Positions 1 to 8,376 are shown, counted from the first letter of the stretch. The stretch is 14,964 bases of DNA from Entrophospora sp. SA101 (GCA_958430865.1 CAUDNR010001120.1:1-14964), one strand, 5' to 3'. A program made the numbers and translations. The notes: generated by a model from the letters alone, not told the origin.

Positions 1-379
1 ATGAAAAAAAAATAAAATAAAAAAACATAACAAAAATAAAAAGTCTAGTTTAAACTTAAAAAAGAAAAATACTCTTATAGTACAAACTGTTTTTTTACCT
101 CGGGGATTATTTATTATAGGTAAACAATTGTGAGTATGACATTATTATACTTTTTTTTTCCATGTGGAATATAACTCTTTTTCCTATTATTTTTAAATAA
201 TAAATTATATTATGTCATATACTGTCATTCAAATTAACAATTAATTAGCTATTTATTAATCATTTAACAATCGTGTGTATCTCTATCCGGTATTAATTTT
301 TAGAAAAAAACAAGCGTATGTGATAATAATAGTAACCTTGTATTACTATGTTCTATTACACAGAATTAATTAAACATGC

Positions 380-722
380 AAGCATTAGTGGGTTTAGTCC
401 ATTCTATAACCTAATTACTTGGGTTATACCCAGTCATGAAAGCTCTCGCTCCCGGATCAAGAGAAATGATACGGCACCTCAATTCTCCTCAATCACTGAA
501 AATTTAGGATTTTGGTTATCAGCCTTTATTTTGGGTATTTTTCTATAACACTTTTGGGGAATGAATGGGAGTAGTCACACCTCTCATTCTTCCCCATCCC
601 AATCTATTGACCCGACTGCTAAATTTCAATGGAAAGTTCCTTCTTTTATTGCAGCTTTATTATTATTTAACAGGTCAATTATTGCTGCTTCTCCAAGATC
701 AGGGTCAATGAATGTGAATTTT
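380..722 (-). pseudogene. TnpB/Fanzor-like (OrfB family) transposase remnant
   Basis: Reading the minus strand from 476 down to 393 gives CRIISLDPGARAFMTGYNPS, a stop codon, then VIEWTK. A SLDPG core followed by an R, an F and TGY is the hallmark of the first RuvC catalytic motif of IS605-type OrfB/TnpB and eukaryotic Fanzor nucleases. The catalytic Asp codon is at 456-458. Just upstream, about 485-545, is PKIKADNQNPKFSVIEEN, which resembles the strand before RuvC-I. A further coding-like stretch (about 575-720: FIDPDLGEAAIIDLL, then HxNLAVGSIDWDGEE) is interrupted by stops. Several in-frame stops, at least one frameshift and no RuvC-II/III motifs downstream mean it is a truncated, dead copy. 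No guide-RNA region or element ends could be recognised. Family call rests mainly on one motif, so moderate confidence. Confidence 0.45.
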
Positions 723-1075
723 TAGATTTATTGATATAATCTTCACCTAAATATTGTTTATTTTCCATTTTCTATATCAACATTAACTGCACTAAACATT
801 ACTGATCTATTTTAATGTTGTTTAGCCAGAAGAGATTTTTCAAAAGCCTAGGGTGAAATTAAAACTCTTCTGGTAAAAAAGGAATATGATTTAAATCATA
901 AGGCATTTAATCAACTTATAACCCATGACCCAAGAGCTAGTCTTTTTAAAGCGTCATCCCATTGACTTGGCACAGTGATTTACTAGTGTTTTTGATTCAA
1001 TGAATTCATCCCAGAATGGCTTAAATCTTTTTTTTGTAAAATAAATTCAATGAATAAATATTCGTCTTTTCTTGT

Positions 1076-1099
1076 AAAAAAAAAAAAAAAAAAAAAAAA
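1076..1099 (+). repeat. A24 homopolymer tract
   Basis: There are 24 consecutive adenines. A tract this long next to decayed transposase sequence could be the tail of a retroposed insertion, but no target-site duplication or retroelement body is recognisable beside it. Confidence 0.8.
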
Positions 1100-1476
1100 T
1101 CTTGTTTTGCATCGAAAATCAAAAAAAAATTTTTTTTTTGACTGTATGTCACGCACGAAACAAGATACAACTACTACATACTACAACTAAAACTTTCTAA
1201 TTAATTGATTTTTTGCTTTTTTACGATACCTTGTTTGATATTAATTTCTAATTATTATTATTTTTTTTCTAGAGTGATGTTTTATCTGCTTGTGACATAT
1301 TGCGGTCTTTTGTTGGATGGGCCGACTCCGTGTCATAATATTTTTGATATTAAGAAAGAAAAACAATCAGAAAATTATTTACTTTGTGCTGGGAAAAGTC
1401 TAAAAATAATACGATAAATATTTAATAAATAATCGGTTGATTGATCAATTTAATTGATAAAAAATATTGTTTGTCA

Positions 1477-1562
1477 ATAATAATAATAATAATTATAATC
1501 AATTAGGAATAATAATAATAATAATCAATAGGAATAATAATAATAATAATCAATAGGAATAA
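1477..1562 (+). repeat. AAT-rich minisatellite, 25-bp unit
   Basis: Two perfect head-to-tail copies of a 25-base unit (GGAATAATAATAATAATAAT followed by CAATA) occupy 1506-1530 and 1531-1555. A degenerate copy sits before them (1477-1505) and a partial one after. It lies roughly 190-275 bases upstream of the Asx/RAMA gene start codon. Unit-number variation between strains is likely. Confidence 0.85.
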
Positions 1563-1580
1563 AAACAAGAACCGCGAACA

Positions 1581-1586
1581 TATAAA
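1581..1586 (+). promoter_or_regulatory. possible TATA box of the Asx/RAMA gene
   Basis: TATAAA about 170 bases upstream of the ATG at 1752, in one of the few less A/T-monotonous stretches (ACCGCGAACATATAAAGC). In DNA this A/T-rich such hexamers arise by chance, so this is weak. Confidence 0.2.
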
Positions 1587-1751
1587 GCTTAGATCGTTTA
1601 AAGTAAATTACATAATGAGAGCATCCCTAAATGTGTCTTATTATGTCTAAGGGTGGTTTGTAATTTAAGTTAACCAATAAAAATCGTTGATAAATTTATT
1701 TCATTCCGTAGAATTTTAACGAAGCCAAAGAAGTAAAAACCAAAAAAAAAT

Positions 1752-4114
1752 ATGCCAAAAAAATCTAAAGGAAAAAAAAGTATTTTAAAAAGAAAGACCA
1801 ATAAAACCACCTCTGCTACTAGTCAGTCTGCTGACTATTCTGACGATTCATTAAATGAATACGAAGAAGCTCAACTTAGAGAAGCAATTCTAGCTTCTAA
1901 AAAAGAATACGAGTCTAAAAGCTCTCTACAGCAAGAAGAAAAAGAAAAAGAAGGAGGGGGAGAAGGAGCAACTATTGCTGGTACAAGTAAAGGCATCAAT
2001 ACTTCTAATCTTGTTATTGATCAAGATATGGGAGTTGATGTTGATGATGATGAGGCGGAAGAGGACCAGGAAGAGGATATGGAAATTGATAAAACTGAGC
2101 AAGAAGAAAAAACTTCAAAGAAATCAAAAAGGTTGAAAAGAAAAAAAATAGCAAACCAAGAGTCAAAACAAGATAAGAAAGCTTATAATAATAAACGTAT
2201 AAGATCAAAAGTTAGAACTAGTAATAATGATATCGGTAACAGTAATAATAATAATAATAGTGAATTTAAAAACGACCTGTCAAATAAATCGATACAAGAT
2301 CAACCTGAATACAAAGTAGGAAAAGAATGGTTACAACAATTGTTAGAAGAGAAAAAAGCAAGGCAATCTGCCAAAACAATATATAGGATCCAACAATCTG
2401 AAATCATTGATAATAGAGAATTGGGAAATAATACAGAAGGTAGAAAAGATGGTGAAGAAGAATTGCTTCAATACGAAAAAAGAAATCTTTATATTTACAA
2501 AAAAATAAAAACAAGATATGAACGTAAGATAAAAGAAGCTGCAAAAGAAAGAATTATGCGGGTACCATCATCTAATATCGATGAAAGTGATTTAAGTATG
2601 AATGAAAAACTCAAGTTGAGACTTAAAGAGTATGCATTAGAAGAAGATCAATTTGTTATTGAAATATTAGAAACTAAAATAAAAACTCCTAAAATTAAGA
2701 TATTTTCATCAATGGAAGAACTTAGAGCTTTATCCTCTTCTCCCTCCCGTTCATCATTATCATCTTACTCACACTCTTCATCTTCTACTACTGCTGCTGC
2801 TACTAATTCTTTTATAAAAAGACCAAAACCTGATTATAATCAATATCTTGATAAACTCTTTACTAAACAACCATGGATGACAAAAAAAGATATAAAATAT
2901 TTAACCGATTTATTCACTAAACCAGAATCAATTGCTTCATGTGCTTCAATTAAGGTAATAAATATTTCAGAAAACATGTGTGTGGTGTATGTGTTAACGA
3001 GCATTTGTTTGTATATATATATGTGTGTGTATATATATGAGCATATGTATGTGTGTCTATATTTCTATGTCATTATTGTTGAGATGATATTAATAATTCA
3101 AATAACTCTGATTGATTAATTATTTAATTTTAGAGAATTATAAATGTAGAAAATTTTAATAGTTTCACAAATGAACAAAAAATTCGTATTATGAAGTTAA
3201 TTCCCATTGAAGACATTGTACCAATTGCAAGTATAACAGGCGAACCAATTGATACACCATATATAGAACGTGAACGCACATACAAAGATGAATTTTTATA
3301 TGAAGCAGGAATTCATGGTCAAATTACCGGTATTGATCCAATGAAAGTGACACCTCGGTTTGATTTTTGGTTGTCAGATGATGTGAAAGATGCCAGGTGG
3401 TGGTGGCAACTTAGCATTGAATATGGGTATTATACAAAGTATGGAGTAAATCAACAATGGGACGAATATGAAAATTTCAGGTGTAATCTTCCTAGTCACT
3501 GGAAGGTAAGTTGTGTATATGCCTATATATACAGTCATAGTTATAATCATATTTATTCATCATCTACATATATTGTTAGAGCGATGCATTTGAAGAGATG
3601 TGGGGAGAAATACTAAAAGAAGGTGTTGGCAATGTACAATTAGCGGGAGATTCTGCCAAAATAACACTTCCAGATCTCGTTAAAGCAAAGGTCATCAAAG
3701 AAGGTGATATATTGATATATAAACGAAGTTTTGCAAAACTTGATATTACTGTTACAACAGAACTTGAGGTAAATAAGTAATTTGGATATTTATTATATTT
3801 TCATTTCTTCCACTCAAAAAAAAAAAAAAAAATCATTGATTAGTTTGTATTATTAGGTGTTGAGAGTTAATAGAAACAATGGATGTATGGCTGTAAAGTT
3901 TGGTAAAGGCAAGAATTTCAGAGTGATTGAAGATGTTCAGAGACCAACAAGTTTAGAGAAAGAAATATTGGATTTTGATGGTAGAATTCCAAAAAGTTCA
4001 CGACCACATGGAAATGCGTTCAAGAATTTGTCTATTGTTAAATCAGAAAGTTATAAACCATCACTGTTTGAAGTTCGTAAAGAATATTGGACTAAAAATA
4101 ATACCATCTCATAA
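1752..4114 (+). CDS. UIM + Asx homology (DEUBAD-like) + RAMA-like domain nuclear protein
   Basis: Four exons (1752-2954, 3134-3505, 3580-3768, 3857-4114) joined by GT-AG introns, all phase 0, give 673 residues. Residues 36-54 form a textbook ubiquitin-interacting motif: acidic lead, then L42, A45, S49, E52. An acidic stretch (96-119) and a Lys/Arg-rich, NLS-like stretch (120-142) follow, then low-complexity and charged sequence. Residues about 372-545 match the fungal Asx homology domain: NEQKIRIMKLIPIED, RFDFWLSDDVKDARWWWQL, then SHWKSDAFEEMWGE. In animals this domain (ASXL) activates the BAP1 deubiquitinase on histone H2A-ubiquitin. Residues about 550-670 (LPDLVKAKVIKEGDILIYKR and onward) resemble RAMA, a module found with restriction adenine methylases and in MPND. 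Likely a nuclear chromatin scaffold linking ubiquitin and possibly modified DNA; that role is inference. The reading frame is intact. Residues 220-238 are duplicated in DNA at the window end. Confidence 0.85.
2410..2463 (+). repeat. 54-bp segment duplicated at 14911-14964 (copy inside gene)
   Basis: This exon-1 segment of the Asx/RAMA gene is identical base for base to the last 54 bases of the window. Identity begins at 2410; the base before it differs (G at 2409, T at 14910). Confidence 0.95.
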
Positions 4115-4438
4115 TTAATTAATAATTTTGTAGATAAAACAACATCAAAGCTGTACTAATAATAATAATAATGTCAGATGATATGATAATTCATATTATT
4201 TTATTGGAAGAAATTGAAAAATTTTATTCATTTGTTTTTTTTTAAATAAATTTATATTTTTGGTACATTTTTGTTTTTATATAATAAATTATTTTTTAAC
4301 CAAATTTTTTTTAGCAAAAATAATAATAAAATGTAATTTATTTAGAAAAATTTTTTAATTATTTAATCAACAAAGTTGTAGTAGTATTAAATGCTTTATA
4401 CATTGAATGAATTAACATTAGCAACTTGTTCATTCATT
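4115..4438. other. 3' flank of the Asx/RAMA gene, no gene seen
   Basis: A/T-rich sequence with several AATAAA-like polyadenylation-type hexamers (for example AAATAAATTTATATTT near 4243 and ATAATAAATTATTT near 4281). It probably contains the 3' UTR end of the upstream gene. No RNA gene or repeat recognised. Confidence 0.5.
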
Positions 4439-4627
4439 TCATTCAACAAGATCACAGGCTTTGTAAAAGTGAGCGTTTATCTAAGAGGAAGGTTCATTAT
4501 CATAGACGTTGACCAATTCGGCTACTTGCAATGCTTGAACATCCAAAATTTGATTTCTTCTTGTAATTGGTTGAATAAAATCACCAATTTTAAATTGTGT
4601 ATTTACTCCTTTTGGTGTGTATTGGAA
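4439..4627 (-). pseudogene. decayed coding fragment of unknown family
   Basis: On the minus strand one frame reads FQYTPKGVNTQFKIGDFIQP, then ITRRNQILDVQALQVAELVN, VYDNEPSS, a TAG stop (4481-4483), then INAHFYKACDLVE and TGA. The composition (balanced charged and hydrophobic residues, no low complexity) is protein-like, and the same frame stays coding-like across the TAG, which is what a decayed exon looks like. There is no start codon and no convincing splice acceptor at its upstream edge. I do not recognise the family. It could also be the terminal exon of a gene ending at the TAG. Confidence 0.35.
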
Positions 4628-5044
4628 TTAATATTGATATGAATGGATTAGATCATTAAATAATATGAAAAGAGGTAAAGGCTAAAGAATAAAAATAAAA
4701 ATAAAAAGAGTCTTTGGGTATTTAAATAATACTTTAAAGAAATATGAAGGATATATATATGTACGCATAAAAAAATCTTTTATGCATTATCGTTAGTATA
4801 TATATAATGTCAAAGATAAAAATAATAATTACATAATTCATTTGTTTTATTAAACTTGTAATTACGTGAAATCACGTCCAATTTTACAGTTTGTTATCAC
4901 ACTGTAGCTGCTATTCTAAAAACAAGACCAATTAACCCGAATTATTATTGATTGATCTTTTTTAATCATTATTTTGATTGTTTGTTAAATATTATAATCT
5001 GTCTTAAAAGAAAAGCATCGCTCTTCCAATTGCACAGCGTGTGA
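4628..5044. other. intergenic, nothing recognisable
   Basis: A/T-rich with short TATATA runs (4750-4762, 4797-4806) and poly-A/T. I see no protein-like frame, RNA gene or repeat structure here. Confidence 0.5.
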
Positions 5045-5305
5045 CTATTTTTTGGAGGCTTCCCCCGTATTGGTGGCTGTGATTGAATTTCTAAATTTGT
5101 GTTTAGATTTTTTGATTGACGCGGACAATCTGCATGTTTGATGGATACGCTTAGACCTTGGACTTGGACAATGAGCACGACGACTTGGTCTTTTATTTAT
5201 AACCTTTGGACTTGGGAAGATTGAAATATTTAATTTTGAAATTTCTTTTTTTAGGGGAGAAATTTCAGAATTATGACGTACTAACTTAGTCGTCACACAT
5301 CTCAC
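5045..5305 (-). CDS. possible small basic protein, unknown
   Basis: An 86-residue minus-strand ORF starting with ATG at 5305 and ending TAG at 5045-5047. It is strongly basic and Ser/Pro-rich in the middle (FPSPKVINKRPSRRAHCPSP, then RSKRIHQTCRLSASIKKSKHK). The stretch is visibly richer in G and C than its flanks, which argues that it is, or was, coding. It has no membrane segment, signal peptide or domain that I recognise. The two PSPK/PSPRSKR segments are proline-directed kinase-like sites, but that is a weak signal. Donor-type sequence at the end of the ORF is absent, so it would be a single-exon gene. It could equally be an exon of a broken gene together with the fragment at 4439-4627. 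Confidence 0.3.
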   Translation of the reverse strand: MRCVTTKLVRHNSEISPLKKEISKLNISIFPSPKVINKRPSRRAHCPSPRSKRIHQTCRLSASIKKSKHKFRNSITATNTGEASKK

Positions 5306-5908
5306 ATCTCACACATGCCAGATATACATCATACAATTCACAATAAATAAACACTAATACTAATATACTACTAACACATTACAGTAAATAATACAAATAA
5401 TGAACTTTCAAAAAAATTTTTTAAAAAGAACCAAAATCAGTTTTAAATTGAAACAACGTGTGTATTACTTAAAATTATTTTAGAAAATAATAAAAATAAA
5501 CATTAATTAACTCAATTATTTTTATCCATTTCTTTTTTCTTTCAAAAAATTTTAAATCCAAAATTTAAATATCATTTTCATTTTTCCTACATTCTTTATA
5601 TTATTTCATAAATAAGTAAATAACCACCTGTATTTTATTCATATAATATTCCTTCATTCATAGTCATCATTATTCCCCTGTAATTATTATAGTTTGATAC
5701 TATTAATTTTTCATAAATTAATACATATAGTACATACAGTATACTTATATTGCATTTATATTAGTCTCCAATTTCTATAATTTTCAATATTTTTTTTTAA
5801 CACAAATTAGTCAACAATCTATATTTACTCCTTTAAAATGAAATGATTTGATTTAGTAACCATCCTGGATATTCATACTTGAAATTTTTATATATTTAAA
5901 TTAATTAA
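5306..5908. other. about 600 bp intergenic, no gene seen
   Basis: Very A/T-rich. CT/CA-rich sequence at 5296-5345 (CATCTCACATCTCACACATG) could be the 5' leader of the small minus-strand ORF. No coding-like frame, RNA gene or repeat found. Confidence 0.5.
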
Positions 5909-6841
5909 TTATCTAATTAAATTCAAATTATTTTTATCATAATCATCACCATAATCATCATTGCCAGTGCCACCATTCTTGGTTTTTGAAATATATGCAA
6001 AAACTTCAAACAATCATCACCTGCCACAGTTGCTACAATTTCTCCTTCAGGACTCAAAGCTGATTGTAAAATACGATTCTCATGTGCATCCTTAACATCA
6101 ATAATTTTCTTTAGTGAAGGATATTTCCAGATTATAAATCGAAAACTTGGATACTCATGAATTGATAATACCTCCTTGTAGTGATTTGACCAAACAATTG
6201 ATGTAACTTGTGATTAAGTATTAATCGATTTCAGTTGTACTGATGCATCTGTATTCAAGAAATAAATTTGTTGATCTGCTGCTCCTTCACCTGTTGCAAG
6301 CAAAATTCTTTGCCAAAGGCACCATGCAATAGCCTTTATTTATATTATAGTGTGCTTATATATATATATTGATGAATACACACACATATCTATAAATCAA
6401 ATTATTTAATATTATCATATTAATATATATATATTTACCTTGACAGAATCTTTATGGTCGGTTTTAATAAATTTTGGAATGCTTGATTTTGCATCCCAAA
6501 TATTAACTTTGTTGTCATTATTACCTCCACTAGCCAATTGTTCATCATCACTCCTCCATTTCAAACCACAAACTTCACTAGTATTGTCATGTAATTCTGC
6601 AAATTTATGTCGTGCAAGTCTAACATCATGCTTCATCCCTAGATCCTGAAGCAATAATTTGTTTATTCCATGTTATAACACCTACACAAGTAGTATGACC
6701 ACTCAAAATATCCCATATTTGAGTATTCCGTCATTCAATCCCACGGCAAGATGATCACCATCTTCAGACCAAGAAAGACTAGAAATCTTATTATCAATAA
6801 TTCTAGCACCACTACTAGTATTAGCAAATGCCTTTACCCTG

Positions 6842-6934
6842 TATCGGGATTGGGTAATTTGCACGCCTGCTGCCTTCCTTGGATGTGATTGCCATTTCTC
6901 AGGCTCCCTCTCCAGAATCGAACCCTAATTACCC
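6842..6934 (-). rRNA. 18S rRNA gene fragment inserted in Cdc20 pseudogene
   Basis: The minus strand carries the highly conserved 5' domain of small-subunit rRNA: TTAGGGTTCGATTC, GGAGAGGGAGCCTGAGAAA, CACATCCAAGGAAGGCAGCA, GCAAATTACCCAATCCC. Only about 90 bases are present, so it cannot be a working rRNA gene. Compared with the universal sequence it has changes at CCGG (now CTGG), AACGG (now AATGG) and GCGCGC (now GCGTGC), all C to T at CpG. The flanking DNA on both sides is Cdc20 coding sequence. The right junction (GATACAGGG against 18S GACACGGGG) is ambiguous because the Cdc20 sequence expected there (Asp-Thr-Gly) is nearly the same. Confidence 0.9.
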
Positions 6935-7073
6935 ACCGATAAACATTTTTATCCAATCCAACTGCTACCATATTTTTATTACTCCAATCCAATAAATTTA
7001 AATAATAGTCATTAATCATTCTTGGTGCATCAAGAACCAATTCGGGGTTCGCTGATATTATACGTTTTTTAAT

Positions 7074-7212
7074 CAATTTTTTGATATTGATCATTAGTTT
7101 GGTGATGATGTTGGTGTTGTTCAACCTTAAACACCAATATGCACTTTTCAATTGCTAGTCCATATGCACATGCCAATTTCTTTTGATATTCTAGTTCAGA
7201 GCTATTCAAATG
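7074..7212 (-). repeat. inverted repeat arm A (Cdc20 N-terminal segment)
   Basis: About 138 bases that match 7811-7949 in inverted orientation at roughly 88 percent identity by hand count (about 14 substitutions and two single-base gaps). It encodes the SELEYQKK to NDQYQK part of the Cdc20 pseudogene. Confidence 0.85.
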
Positions 7213-7215
7213 AAT

Positions 7216-7731
7216 TCGATCCTTTCAGTCTTGATATTTTTGTGAAGGGATTGCTGACCATTCATATTATTTAGAATAAGTCTATTTTCAATAATAACAA
7301 ATATTTAATATTAATATTATTTTTAAATCTAAACAAAAAAGTTATTACCATTCTTGTGATAATAAAGGAAAAAAAAGAACCTAGAAATCTATTGTTAATG
7401 AAAATCTTTGTTTTTTAAAAGTCTCCATTTTACTGAAAACCTTTTTTTGTCTTTGTTTCACACCTTAAAATTCGCGCGTCAAAAAAAAGCGTTAAAAATA
7501 AATAACATAAAGATATTAATAACGCATTTAATTTTTTACCTTTACCTAAAATTTTCAATGAATGTATTTTTTCTTTTCTAAAAACCAGTCATTATGATGA
7601 TATTATTTGTTGATCAACAATATGTTATATTTATGCCACTGTTATTGTAAAAGATTGGTTAGGTAATTCGCCTTCCAGAAAAAGAAAGGCTAAATCTTAG
7701 GTATATATATATATACATCTATATTTTTTTG

Positions 7732-7734
<3 letters not shown>
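7216..7734. other. spacer between inverted Cdc20 copies
   Basis: No gene recognised. It holds an isolated CG-rich motif at 7471-7480 (TTCGCGCGTC; reverse complement GACGCGCGAA) in otherwise A/T-rich DNA. A short frame at about 7632-7701 (TVIVKDWLGNSPSRKRKAKS then TAG) is possible coding sequence but unsupported. It was probably the promoter region of the ancestral cell-cycle gene; that is inference. Confidence 0.4.

Positions 7735-7810
<76 letters not shown>
7735..7810 (+). repeat. (GAT)25 microsatellite
   Basis: 76 bases of uninterrupted GAT trinucleotides. Homology of the plus-strand Cdc20 fragment to the minus-strand pseudogene stops precisely where this repeat begins, so the repeat marks the rearrangement edge. 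Confidence 0.95.
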
Positions 7811-7973
7811 TATTTGAATTAGATCTGAACTAGAATATCAAAAGGAATCGGCATATGAATGTGAACTAGCAATTGAAAAGCGTATATTGGAGTTTAAGGT
7901 TGAACGACACCGACATCATCATCAAACTAATGATCAATATCAAAAATTGATATATATTTTAATGCGACATTAA
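7811..7973 (+). pseudogene. second, inverted Cdc20 N-terminal fragment
   Basis: The plus strand reads RSELEYQKESAYECELAIEK, RILEFKVERHRHHHQTNDQY, QKLIYILMRH and TAA at 7971-7973. It matches the KILR-region segment of the pseudogene at 7074-7212, and has the RIL residues intact where that copy has CIL. Its A-run (CAAAAATTG) is one A shorter than in the other copy (CAAAAAATTG) and keeps the frame into LI, which identifies the frameshift in the other copy. It loses homology after QKLI and has no start codon, so it is a fragment (inverted repeat arm B, 7811-7949). Confidence 0.75.
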
Positions 7974-8376
7974 ATAATATGAAGAATAGGGGAAGGGTTA
8001 AAAAATCCTATTACTATATAGACTAGGAGATAAATAGTAATGAAGTAAATTAATAAAAGAAACCCAAGGATTAGATGTTGAAGTACCACATGTGATATTT
8101 AATTTATTGATGGATGGTATAATATATCCTAACCAACCAATCTGCCGACGCCAGAGTATAAAAATCATAATTCTAGGCATCATTTTTTTCTAGAGGTTGC
8201 ACCTAATGAATAATATTCAGTGAATATTCAGTGAGTATTTGGTTAATCGGATATTTGATTTTTTCATTGATTGATTGACCAAATATTAATGAATGAATTA
8301 AGTGATAATCAAATTGTGTAACTGAATTGAAATAAATTCTCTTAACATTTAATCCATCTAATAAATTAAATTTAAA
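7974..8376. other. intergenic, one weak open stretch
   Basis: A stop-to-stop stretch on the plus strand at 8044-8193 reads KETQGLDVEVPHVIFNLLMD, GIIYPNQPICRRQ and then A/T-driven residues. It looks partly protein-like but has no start codon, no partner exon and no family I recognise. The rest is A/T-rich. Confidence 0.3.

Larger units (their letters stand above)
5909..7215 (-). pseudogene. Slp1/Cdc20-type APC/C activator pseudogene (WD40)
   Basis: Minus-strand translation follows the whole WD40 part of Cdc20/Slp1, the activator of the anaphase-promoting complex. Reading 5' to 3': SELEYQKKLAYAHGL and EKCILVFK (KILR-like region), NPELVLDAPRMINDYYLNLL, ISSLSWSEDGDHLAVGL, IWDILSGHTTCVGVITWN, SEVCGLKWRSDDEQLASGG, IWDAKSSIPKFIKTDHKDSV, an intron (6334-6438, GT-AG) exactly between VK and AIAW, SQVTSIVWSNHYKEVLSIH, and finally LNLIR before TAA at 5909, an IR tail as used to dock on APC/C. 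It is dead. There is a frameshift in an A-run near 7074-7084, an 18S rRNA insert in the third block, two further frameshifts near 6725 and 6640, a TAA at 6214-6216, and another frameshift before the IR tail. Keeping the intron shows it is a DNA-level copy, not a retrocopy. The C-box was not found. Confidence 0.85.

Noticed and set aside
348..548. 66-residue plus-strand open frame
   Set aside because: It is antisense to the RuvC-I motif of the TnpB/Fanzor-like remnant, which explains its composition better.
1205..1417. 70-residue plus-strand frame, and an alternative exon-like stretch SDVLSACDILRSFVGWADSV after a TTTTCTAG acceptor at 1271
   Set aside because: No ATG start for the first; no upstream exon or donor for the second; no family recognised.
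2955..3119. Open continuation of Asx/RAMA exon 1 into intron 1, giving a hydrophobic 54-residue tail
   Set aside because: The tail is built from TA/TG repeats, and splicing GT-AG at 2955-3133 restores a conserved domain in frame; intron retention is possible but unsupported.
4969..5178. Minus-strand frame overlapping the small basic ORF
   Set aside because: Alternative frame of the same patch; the ORF at 5045-5305 has the ATG and covers more of the G/C-richer region.
7632..7823. Possible GT-AG intron carrying the GAT array, joining AAATCTTAG to the plus Cdc20 fragment
   Set aside because: Homology to the other Cdc20 copy extends upstream of the supposed acceptor to about 7811, so no splice site is needed there.
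7998..8183. 61-residue minus-strand frame
   Set aside because: The opposite strand looks at least as protein-like (8044-8193) and neither matches a known family.
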